Assembly (NCBI GenBank): GCA_035294125.1
Contig: DATGLM010000019.1
Location: 62,001 to 126,000, forward strand
Direction of reading: 5' to 3'
Source: CADDYT01 sp035294125
Lineage (GTDB): Bacteria; Chloroflexota; Ktedonobacteria; Ktedonobacterales; Ktedonobacteraceae
Length of the DNA stretch: 64,000 nucleotides
Below the pieces are notes generated by a model that was given only the letters and a program-made list of their open reading frames with translations, was not told the origin of the DNA and did no database searches. Below are positions 18,469-25,736 of this stretch, piece by piece. The position numbers and the translations under genes were made by a program. Within the stretch, counting starts at the first letter, position 1; each line of letters begins with the position of its first letter.

Positions 18469-18530
18469 CGATATGTTTTTCCGTGCTGTTTTTGAAAACT
18501 TCCTGTTCTATTTTACCATAATCAGTACCA

Positions 18531-19760
18531 TTATGCACGTGGAATATACGCCCTGCACACGACAGCCTGATCGGATATGGCCAGCAAGCGATAGCTCTCC
18601 CCGGCAAAAACGACGACGCTTCCGCCCTTTTGCATGTGCATCTCTTTTCCGGCGGCATCCAGCCGCGCTTCACCATCCAGACACAACAGGATTTCCGTTG
18701 AGTATGTTATGTTCTGATACTGCTCGCCCCGGCGCAACAGGATGCGGCTCAGGGCGAAGTCGGGGCTGGGCGTAGCGTAGCAGGCTTCGCCGGGGTGAGT
18801 GTCAGCTTTCCCGGTAACGATCCGTGGCTCCATGCCCTGAAACGTGACCTGTTTGAGCAGTTCTGGCACGTCGACATGCTTGGGCGTCAGGCCGCCGCGT
18901 ATGACGTTGTCGGAATTTGCCATGATCTCCAGCGCCTGCCCCTCAAGGGCGGCGTGTGGCACTCCGGCATCCTGGAAGATGCCCTGGCCCGGCTCAAGAT
19001 GCACCAGATTGAAAAAATAGATGGAAAAAATGCCGCGATCGTAGTTTCCTGACTGCTCCTGTGCCATCGCCTTCGCCGCCCAGTAATCCGGCGAGGACTT
19101 CTCCAGCGTCCCGGCCTCGTAGAGCGGCAGGATACGCCTTGCCAGCGGCTCCAGCAGGGCGTTTACCTGCTCTCGTGGCAGCGTCATCACGTGCTCGTAC
19201 AGGCCGTAGTAGCCACGAGCGGCAAAGATGGGCCGCAACGGGGTAAATTCGAGAACCTGTTCGAGTACGGCGCGCAATTCATTTTCTGGTTTGAAGCCGT
19301 GAAGCAGCCAGAAATCGGTCAGCGCGAGCTGAAGTTCCGGCTTGTGGTTATCATCTTTGTAATTGCGCTCTGCCGCATCGAGGGGAATACCCAGCGCATT
19401 TTCCCGCGCAAAACCTGCCTCCGCCTCCGCCTTCGATGGGTGTACCTGGATGGAAAGCATCTCATTCACATCCAGCACCTTAAACAGGAAGGGCAGCCGC
19501 CCATATTTGCGCATGATGGCCGCGCCCAGCGTCTTTTCCGGCTGCTCCTTGATGACTTTGTTTAATGCTATCCGCGTTCCGTCGCGCTGGACAATTTCTG
19601 AAGGGGCCTTATCATGCGCCCCCAACCAGTATTCCGCGTAGGGCATCTCCGGCTCCGGCTCAATGCCGATCAAGGCCGGGATGAAATCAAATCCGCCCCA
19701 GGCATAATGCTGCACTTTCCCAACGAGCGGAAATGCCCCTTCCTCCACAATCGCTGCCAT
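18531..19760 (-). CDS. manA: Mannose-6-phosphate isomerase, class I
   Basis: A 409-residue zinc-dependent enzyme that interconverts mannose 6-phosphate and fructose 6-phosphate. Zinc ligands are visible in IQVHPSK (Gln, His), DDNHKPE (Glu) and GVPHAALEG (His), and the family motif NSDNVIRGGLTPKHVD is present. The protein feeds GDP-mannose and cell-surface glycan synthesis. ATG at 19760 (MAAIVEEG) starts the conserved domain. It sits between dnaN and recF on the same strand, an unusual insertion. Confidence 0.93.
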   Translation of the reverse strand: MAAIVEEGAFPLVGKVQHYAWGGFDFIPALIGIEPEPEMPYAEYWLGAHDKAPSEIVQRDGTRIALNKVIKEQPEKTLGAAIMRKYGRLPFLFKVLDVNEMLSIQVHPSKAEAEAGFARENALGIPLDAAERNYKDDNHKPELQLALTDFWLLHGFKPENELRAVLEQVLEFTPLRPIFAARGYYGLYEHVMTLPREQVNALLEPLARRILPLYEAGTLEKSSPDYWAAKAMAQEQSGNYDRGIFSIYFFNLVHLEPGQGIFQDAGVPHAALEGQALEIMANSDNVIRGGLTPKHVDVPELLKQVTFQGMEPRIVTGKADTHPGEACYATPSPDFALSRILLRRGEQYQNITYSTEILLCLDGEARLDAAGKEMHMQKGGSVVVFAGESYRLLAISDQAVVCRAYIPRA

Positions 19761-19830
19761 CCTGAACACATTCCTTTCCCCCACTTGCTTCGTTACAACG
19801 ATCACTGTTTATCATCTAACGAACAGAGTA

Positions 19831-19919
19831 TTCGTAGGGGCGATACCTTGTGCTCGTTCGCATTGTCGACCCGTCTGCCGGAAAGGACGCAGGCGAGTAC
19901 AAGGTATCGCCCCTACGAA
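19831..19919. repeat. 21-bp perfect inverted repeat, intergenic
   Basis: Arms 19831-19851 and 19899-19919 are exact complements (left arm TTCGTAGGGGCGATACCTTG plus T). The core GTAGGGGCGAT is related to the sequence at 17245-17275 and to the other GTAGGG repeats in the window. It lies in the 222-base gap between dnaN and manA and could form a long hairpin after dnaN. Confidence 0.75.
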
Positions 19920-19982
19920 CATCTTTGTACGCCCATCGAAGCGACCATTTATATTACCATTATAGCCACATATACCTACCAC

Positions 19983-21122
19983 CTAGCGGTTGGTGTGCAT
20001 GGGCATGATGACGTAGGTGTAATCGGTTGAGCCGACGGGGCGAATGACGCCGGGCCTGGTGGCGGAGTTGACTTCCAGCGCCACTTCCTGCGAGCCGATG
20101 ACACCCAGCACTTCGGCAAGATACTTCACGTTGAAGATGATCTGCTGCTCCGGCCCATCTACTGCCGCGTTGAGCGTGCTGACGTTATCGCCCAGGTCTT
20201 CGGCGGTGGCCTCGATTGTCACTGTACCGGGTTCCAGCCCGTCGTTCTCGCCTGGGGCAACCTTGAGGCGGGTGATATTGGAGCTATCACGCGCAAAGAG
20301 GGCCGCTCGCTTCACATCGGCGGCAAACTCCTTCGTCTCGATTACCGCCCGCGTCGTATACTCTTTCGGGATGATCTGGCGGAAGTTGGGGAAGGTGCCT
20401 TCGATCAGGCGCGAGACGAGATCGATCTGTTCGGTGTGGAAAAGCACCTGCGCGCGATTGGGCGTGACGATCATCTGCACCGGCCCCTCGGAAGGCAGGA
20501 TGCGCGCCAGTTCAGTCAGCGTTTTGGCCGGGATGAGGATGTCGCTGCGCGTCTCCGTATCGCCAGGGAGCGGCGCGACGCGCACGGCCAGCCGGAAGGC
20601 ATCGGCGGCGGCAAAAGTGATTTTCTCGTTGCCCACCTGCACCAGCACGCCGGTAAAGACCGGGCGCGACTCGTCTTCGGCGGCGGCAAAGGCCACCTCG
20701 TTGATCATCTCTTTGAGCGTGGCGGCATCCAGGGAGATGGGCAGTTCTCCACCCTCGGCGCTGGGGATCAGTGGAAACTCAGAGGCGTCCATGCCCTTGA
20801 TATTGGTATTGCTGCGTCCACCCTTGATATTGACGACATTGCCATCTTCCGGCACGGCGATATCCACCACACCCTGCGGCAAGCTGTTGACATAATCAGT
20901 GACCAGTTTGGCGGGAATGGTGATCGCGCCCTCTTCCTCAATCTGCGCGTCGACCCAGCAATTGATGCCAATTTCCAGATTTGTCGCGGAGAGTCGCAAG
21001 CGGCCATGATCGGTGGCAAGCAAAATATTTGCCAGAATAGGGAGCGTACTGCGGCTTGAGACGGCGTGGCTCACGACGGAGAGGCCATGACTCAAGTCCT
21101 GCTGTTTACAAGTAATCTTCAC
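19983..21122 (-). CDS. dnaN: DNA polymerase III beta sliding clamp
   Basis: A 379-residue clamp with three repeats; the C-terminus (YTYVIMPMHTNR) has the conserved MPM of the protein-binding cleft. It encircles DNA and tethers replicative polymerase. The GTG start at 21122 (VKITCKQQDL) is chosen because GGAGGA lies seven bases upstream and the sequence there matches the clamp N-terminus; the frame upstream of it is Cys-rich and unlike the family. A promoter lies 50-75 bases upstream. Confidence 0.96.
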   Translation of the reverse strand: MKITCKQQDLSHGLSVVSHAVSSRSTLPILANILLATDHGRLRLSATNLEIGINCWVDAQIEEEGAITIPAKLVTDYVNSLPQGVVDIAVPEDGNVVNIKGGRSNTNIKGMDASEFPLIPSAEGGELPISLDAATLKEMINEVAFAAAEDESRPVFTGVLVQVGNEKITFAAADAFRLAVRVAPLPGDTETRSDILIPAKTLTELARILPSEGPVQMIVTPNRAQVLFHTEQIDLVSRLIEGTFPNFRQIIPKEYTTRAVIETKEFAADVKRAALFARDSSNITRLKVAPGENDGLEPGTVTIEATAEDLGDNVSTLNAAVDGPEQQIIFNVKYLAEVLGVIGSQEVALEVNSATRPGVIRPVGSTDYTYVIMPMHTNR

Positions 21123-21167
21123 AGTTTCATCCTCCAGGCACAACCAGCATAACAAAATGTCCAGACC

Positions 21168-21196
21168 AGTATAGCGTATTCTCTTAGAGAGAACAA
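21168..21196 (-). promoter_or_regulatory. dnaN promoter
   Basis: On the minus strand TTGTTC (21191-21196) and TATACT (21168-21173) are separated by 17 bases. The spacer contains a small palindrome (TTCTCTTAGAGAGAA on the plus strand) that may be an operator. Confidence 0.6.
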
Positions 21197-21303
21197 GCCA
21201 CGTGGCAAAATATGCATATCCCCTACCCGGTTTTTGCCTCCCTCTATTTGGAAATATTCTTTCTGCGGGATTGGGAAGTGGAAGAAAAACAGGCTATAAT
21301 TTG

Positions 21304-21328
21304 GGATACTTGCAAATTGCAAGTATCC
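21304..21328. terminator. 12-bp palindrome between dnaN and CoA-transferase gene
   Basis: GGATACTTGCAA pairs with its complement around a single central base. It lies downstream of neither plus-strand gene and about 20 bases beyond the stop of the minus-strand CoA-transferase, on the dnaN side. It could be an operator or an attenuator as well as a terminator. Confidence 0.4.
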
Positions 21329-21350
21329 TGGAGCGGTGGCTTCTGCTCTC

Positions 21351-22502
21351 CTATTCTTTATCCTCTTTCTTCCTCAGAATCTGCTCGTTATCCTCCCCTA
21401 GCAATGGCGGTGCTTTATACAGTCTTGTGGGGGTCGCGGAGAGGCGGATGGGGGAGCCGGAGAGTTTGATAGTTCCGGCGGTGGGATGCCGGGCCTCCCA
21501 GACGAAGTCGCGGAACTGCACCTGGGGGTCGCGGAAGACCTGGCTGACGCTGTTGATGGAGCCGCAAGGGATACCGGCGGCGCGCATGGCGGCGAGCCAG
21601 TCTTCGGTATCGCGCTGGCGGAAGAGGTCTTGCAGGATAGAGATGAGTTCGGCGCGGTTGCGCACGCGCTGCGGGTTGGTGACGAAGCGGGGGTCGGTCG
21701 CCAGTTCCTCGCGGCCCAGCAGGCGGCAGAGGGACTGGTAGAGGCGGTCATTCCCGGCAGCGACGACGACGTAGCCGTTGCGCGTCTGAAAAGCCTGGTA
21801 GGGGACGATGTTGGGGTGGGCGTTGCCATAGCGCTGCGCCTCCTCGCCGGAAATGAGATGGTTGGCGGAGACGTTGCCGAGCAGCGAGATGGCCGACTCG
21901 ACGAGCGAGATGTCGATGTACTGGCCCTTGCCGGTCAGGTCGCGGTAGTGCAGGGCGGCGAGGATGGAGATGGTGGCGTACATGCCCGCCGAGATATCGG
22001 CGATAGGCGTGCCGAGGCGCTGTGGCTCGCCCTCGACCTCACCCGTTACGGCCATCAAGCCGGATTCGGCCTGGGCTACGAAGTCGTAACCGGCGCGGGA
22101 GGCGTAGGGGCCTTCCTGGCCGTAGCCGCTGATGGAGCAGTAGATCAGACCGGGGTTGAGTCGGCGCAGGTCTTCGTAGCCCAGGCCTTGCCGGGCCAGT
22201 GTGCCGGGACGGAAGTTCTCGACCAGCACCGTCGCCTTCTGGATGAGTTCGAACAACTGCTGCTTATCTTCCGGCTTGCTGAAATCCAGCGTGATGCTGT
22301 ACTTATTGCGATTGAGTCCCAGGTAATACGCGGCCTCGCCCGCGATATAGGGCGGGCCGTAGGAGCGGGTATCATCGCCTTTGCCAGGCTGCTCCACCTT
22401 GATGACGGTCGCGCCCATATCGCCCAGCATCTGCGTACAGAAAGGGCCTGCGAAGACACGTGAAAGGTCGATGACGACCACATCCGAAAGCGCTGCATCC
22501 AT
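21351..22502 (-). CDS. CaiB/BaiF (family III) CoA-transferase
   Basis: A 383-residue family III CoA-transferase that moves CoA between carboxylic acids. The N-terminus VVVIDLSRVFAGPFCTQ and the nucleophile region GTPIADISAGMYAT, with the catalytic Asp, are intact, as is GQYIDISLVES. The Pro-rich C-terminus RLYKAPPLLGEDNEQIL is typical. Substrates are not predictable. It is separated by 47 bases from an upstream membrane protein gene on the same strand. Confidence 0.93.
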   Translation of the reverse strand: MDAALSDVVVIDLSRVFAGPFCTQMLGDMGATVIKVEQPGKGDDTRSYGPPYIAGEAAYYLGLNRNKYSITLDFSKPEDKQQLFELIQKATVLVENFRPGTLARQGLGYEDLRRLNPGLIYCSISGYGQEGPYASRAGYDFVAQAESGLMAVTGEVEGEPQRLGTPIADISAGMYATISILAALHYRDLTGKGQYIDISLVESAISLLGNVSANHLISGEEAQRYGNAHPNIVPYQAFQTRNGYVVVAAGNDRLYQSLCRLLGREELATDPRFVTNPQRVRNRAELISILQDLFRQRDTEDWLAAMRAAGIPCGSINSVSQVFRDPQVQFRDFVWEARHPTAGTIKLSGSPIRLSATPTRLYKAPPLLGEDNEQILRKKEDKE

Positions 22503-22549
22503 AGAACCTGATCCTGCCTTTCAATCCTTTGATCTTTGAGCATCGCCGC

Positions 22550-23437
22550 TTATATCGCCAGGTAGTCGTTCTGTTGTTTGAACAGGAAGAGAACGAACTG
22601 GTACATGGCAAAGAGTTCGAGCGCGAAGGGCAGATAGCCTGCGTAGCCAAGCAGGGGCATCTCGAAGATTTTCCAGAAGCCCACATATGGAATAGTATAA
22701 TACCATTTTGGCAGCGCGTAGTAGTTCCACATCTCCCAGAAGAAGCCGCACCATAGTCCGGCCAGGGGCAACACGATGAAGCGCCAGTCGCCGACGGCGA
22801 TATGAGCCAGCGCGGACTTGCGCCGCAGCACGTTGTTGATGGGGTCGAGGATGAGCGCCATGCAAAGCCAGATCAGGACAAAGCTGTAGCGCGGGAAGAT
22901 CCACGGCAGAACCAGGCAGAGCAGCCCGGCAAGAACGATGGGAATGATGACACGGTTCGGCAGGCGCGGGCCGACCTCAGTGGGCGGCAGGCGCGGACGC
23001 AGCGGCTTGAACGTCGAGAGCAATTCGGCAGTTTCCATGACGGCGGGCAGCACCGTCGTAAAATCGAGGCTGACAATCAGAAAGTAGGCCAGCGGGCTGT
23101 AGGGCTGGTCAAGGATATAGTGCCAGTTCTGCACCGCGACATTCATACCCTCAAACACCCACCAGAAGACGCTGGAAATGAGGAAAATCTGGATGTAGCG
23201 CCAGCGCGCGCGGGTGAGAAGCGAGGTGCCGTGGCGCATGACGACCAGCGCGTCCATGAACATGATGTAGCCAAACCATAAAGGGAAGAAGCTGTAGCGG
23301 TAGAATGGGTCAATGCGCAACCAGGAAGCAGCCCAGGCCAGCAGGCACAAAGCGAGCGCGGCAAAACCATAGAGAGGAAACCGTCTTTTAGAGAGAGATT
23401 TCGCTCCTGCCATCGATTCAGATTCGGTCTTCAACAC
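22550..23437 (-). CDS. Multi-pass membrane protein, unknown
   Basis: A 295-residue protein with about seven or eight membrane helices. Aromatic motifs stand out: WEMWNYYALPKWYYTIPYVG and EMPLLGYAGYLPFALELFAM, the second with an acidic residue in a helix. I recall such proteins only as hypotheticals. The start GTG at 23437 has AGGA 10 bases upstream; ATG at 23413 is an alternative. It is probably co-transcribed with the CoA-transferase. Confidence 0.7.
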   Translation of the reverse strand: MLKTESESMAGAKSLSKRRFPLYGFAALALCLLAWAASWLRIDPFYRYSFFPLWFGYIMFMDALVVMRHGTSLLTRARWRYIQIFLISSVFWWVFEGMNVAVQNWHYILDQPYSPLAYFLIVSLDFTTVLPAVMETAELLSTFKPLRPRLPPTEVGPRLPNRVIIPIVLAGLLCLVLPWIFPRYSFVLIWLCMALILDPINNVLRRKSALAHIAVGDWRFIVLPLAGLWCGFFWEMWNYYALPKWYYTIPYVGFWKIFEMPLLGYAGYLPFALELFAMYQFVLFLFKQQNDYLAI

Positions 23438-23814
23438 GATGTTCAGTTCCTACTCTCAGGCCGTGACGACAACAGATGTCGTATTGCGGCAACGATTGTA
23501 CGCAAGTCTCCATCCAAACAGGTCCCTGGCACCAGCGGGATCAGGTGGGTCTGTCGCCCGAATAGCGCGCATCTTCCTTACGAGAAAATAGGAGCCAGTG
23601 CCAGCCCATAGTCTAGTTTACACACATGGATGCACGTTTTGTCAAAACGCTCCCTGCTTTCTCCCCTCTAAGATGTACGGCGCAGGCAAGACGGGTAAGT
23701 TTTCCTTCCCACTATTGACGAACGGCCTCGCGTATGGCACGATTCACAAGAGCGCAACAAAATGGTTGATCACACGTAAACACTGTAAGGATAAACAGGC
23801 GGGAAATTGAAGAC
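23438..23814. other. Divergent intergenic region, nothing recognised
   Basis: The 377-base gap lies between divergent genes. Short open frames in it lack ribosome sites and homology. A TTGACG around 23716 may belong to a promoter for the yggS cluster, but no matching -10 was found. Confidence 0.4.
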
Positions 23815-24543
23815 GTGAGAGAGAATCAAGCGATCGGCACGGAAGAACAGGAATGGCTGGCAACGAATATCGCCAGGGTGCGCAGCAACATCGCGCAGGC
23901 AGCGCGCAAGGTGGGACGCAGTCCGGACGAGGTGACGCTGGTGGCGGTCTCTAAAACGAAGCCGGTGGAACTCGTCAAACTGGCGTACCAGGCAGGAGTG
24001 AGGTATTTTGGAGAGAATCGTGTACAGGAGGCGCTGCCCAAGATTGCCGCGTTTCACCCGCCGGACGTTTCCTGGCACATGATCGGCCATCTGCAAAGCA
24101 ATAAAGCAGGCAAAGCAGCCGGGGCCTTCGATTGTATAGAGAGCGTGGACAGCCTGCACCTGGCACAGGCACTGGAGCATCATGCCGAAAGGCTGGGGAA
24201 ACGCCTGCCGGTTCTGCTAGAGGTCAACGTGGCGGGCGAGGCCAGCAAAGAGGGCATGAGCGTGGAAGAGGCACCGGTGCTCGTGCGGCAAATCGTCGCG
24301 CTGCCACACCTTGAGGTACAGGGCCTGATGACGATTGCGCCGCTGGTGGAAAATGCAGAGGAGGTGCGCCCGGTGTTTCGCGGCCTGCGCGAGCTACGCG
24401 ACCGCCTGCAGGAAGAGATACCGCACTGTTCATGGTCCCAGCTTTCCATGGGCATGACCGACGATTATAGTGTAGCGATTGAAGAGGGCGCCACCATCGT
24501 GCGCATTGGACGGGCGATTTTTGGCGAACGTAGTAAGAGATAA
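23815..24543 (+). CDS. yggS: YggS/PLPBP-family pyridoxal-phosphate homeostasis protein
   Basis: A 242-residue single-domain alanine-racemase-fold protein that binds PLP through the Lys in LVAVSKTKP. Family motifs FGENRVQEALPK, WHMIGHLQSNK and SMGMTDDYSVAIEEGATIVRIG are present. The family buffers PLP and affects amino-acid metabolism. The start is GTG at 23815. It begins a cluster of four genes (yggS, DUF6391, yggT, yggU), a common neighbourhood. Confidence 0.95.
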   Translation: MRENQAIGTEEQEWLATNIARVRSNIAQAARKVGRSPDEVTLVAVSKTKPVELVKLAYQAGVRYFGENRVQEALPKIAAFHPPDVSWHMIGHLQSNKAGKAAGAFDCIESVDSLHLAQALEHHAERLGKRLPVLLEVNVAGEASKEGMSVEEAPVLVRQIVALPHLEVQGLMTIAPLVENAEEVRPVFRGLRELRDRLQEEIPHCSWSQLSMGMTDDYSVAIEEGATIVRIGRAIFGERSKR

Positions 24544-24581
24544 CGGTAACAGCGATGTTGCCCTGATTGAAGGAGCTTGAA

Positions 24582-25076
24582 ATGAAAGTTGAGGACGTTT
24601 TGTTTGGTCGCCGCATCCGCCAGAATCACGCGCTGGAGCACGCGACGATTACCATTCTGAGCGGTATGGTGCCGAATCTCAGCATTAGCGCCCGTTCCAG
24701 TTCGCGTGGTTTTATTATCTTCGGCGACGTTGATCTGGGACTGCTGCGCCAGGCAGTGAACGAGGCGCTGCGTCGCTTGCAAGCTGGTGAGGCGGAACTC
24801 GCCATCCACCCCAACTGCGGCACCAATCTCGTGATCGGCGTCTCGCTGATGGCGCTTGGGACAATGCTCGGCATGGCTTCCAGCAAGCCGCGCACGCGCA
24901 TCGCCTCAACCGCCGCCTCCTCTCTCGCCGGTTTGATGGCCGCCCGTCCGGTCGGTGAGTTCGTGCAAAAGCACGTCACGACGCTGCCCGACCTCGACGG
25001 GGTGCATGTGACAGACATTAGCCGCCGCAAACTGCTCGGCTTCACCGTGATCGATGTTCGCACAGTTCAGGAGTAA
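24582..25076 (+). CDS. DUF6391-type protein
   Basis: A 164-residue protein. The N-terminus has the motif RIRQNHALEHATITIL, then RSSSRGFIIFGDVD and a central NLVIGVSLMALGTMLGMA hydrophobic stretch followed by SLAGLMAARPVGEFVQKH. I assign DUF6391 from memory of the QNHALEHAT motif. ATG at 24582 has AAGGAG seven bases before it. It is 38 bases after yggS and ten before yggT. Function unknown. Confidence 0.7.
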   Translation: MKVEDVLFGRRIRQNHALEHATITILSGMVPNLSISARSSSRGFIIFGDVDLGLLRQAVNEALRRLQAGEAELAIHPNCGTNLVIGVSLMALGTMLGMASSKPRTRIASTAASSLAGLMAARPVGEFVQKHVTTLPDLDGVHVTDISRRKLLGFTVIDVRTVQE

Positions 25077-25085
25077 GAAAAGAGT

Positions 25086-25358
25086 ATGCCACCTTTCCCT
25101 ATCGCCCACACGCTGATCTTCTATGGCATCGGCTTCATCATCCTGGCAATGCTGGTGCGTGCTATTGCCTCGTGGTTCGGCATCGACGAACGCTTCGCCT
25201 TTATCCGCTTTCTCGCCCGCATCACCGACCCGTTCATCGATCCCATCCGCCGCTATGTCAAACCCGTCGGCTTCCTGGATCTCTCGTTCCTGATCGCCTG
25301 GTTCATGCTCAGCATTATCCAGATGCTCCTCCTCCAGGCCCTCCCCACTGGCTGGTAG
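25086..25358 (+). CDS. yggT: YggT-family membrane protein
   Basis: A 90-residue membrane protein with two helices (IFYGIGFIILAMLVRAIASW and FLDLSFLIAWFMLSIIQMLL) joined by the YggT signature ITDPFIDPIRRYV. The family is linked to osmotic stress tolerance and cell-envelope functions. It is in the cluster with yggS and yggU. Confidence 0.93.
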   Translation: MPPFPIAHTLIFYGIGFIILAMLVRAIASWFGIDERFAFIRFLARITDPFIDPIRRYVKPVGFLDLSFLIAWFMLSIIQMLLLQALPTGW

Positions 25359-25404
25359 ACATCAACCAGTCTCGTAGATGACGATAAGCCGATCCGAGGT
25401 TGCT

Positions 25405-25668
25405 ATGCGCATTGTGGTGCGGGTCATCCCGCGCAGCAGCAAGAATGCTCTTACATGGGAACAGGGCAGTGGAACGCTGAAGGTGCGTTTGACCGCGCCG
25501 CCAGTCGATGGCGCGGCCAACGAGGCGCTGGTAGCGCTGCTGGCCGAGAAACTGGCCATACCGCGCCGGGACATCACCATTGTGCGCGGAGCCACGGGAC
25601 GACAGAAAACGCTTGACATCGCGGGTTTCACCCCTGAAACGCTGCAACAGAAGCTGGCGGGACAGTGA
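25405..25668 (+). CDS. yggU: YggU/DUF167-family protein
   Basis: An 87-residue small protein of the DUF167 family, with VRVIPRSSKNAL, LKVRLTAPPVDGAANEAL and IVRGATGRQKTLDI. ATG at 25405 has GAGG five bases upstream and begins the conserved domain; ATG at 25378 is less likely. The stop codon lies inside an 80-base palindrome. Molecular function is not known. Confidence 0.93.
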   Translation: MRIVVRVIPRSSKNALTWEQGSGTLKVRLTAPPVDGAANEALVALLAEKLAIPRRDITIVRGATGRQKTLDIAGFTPETLQQKLAGQ

Positions 25669-25735
25669 AAAGCGGCCTGGAGATGGCATTCTTCGCGAAG
25701 AATGCCATCTCCAGGCCGCTTTTCACTGTCCCGCC
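25656..25735. terminator. Perfect 80-base palindrome between convergent genes
   Basis: Arms 25656-25695 and 25696-25735 are exact reverse complements with no unpaired loop beyond the minimum. It includes the stop codon of yggU and ends one base before the stop of the kinase gene on the other strand. It would form a 38-40 bp hairpin in RNA from either side. Confidence 0.9.
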
Positions 25736-25736
25736 A

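Noticed and set aside
21486..22463. Open frame of 325 codons on the plus strand
   Set aside because: Shadow of the CoA-transferase gene.
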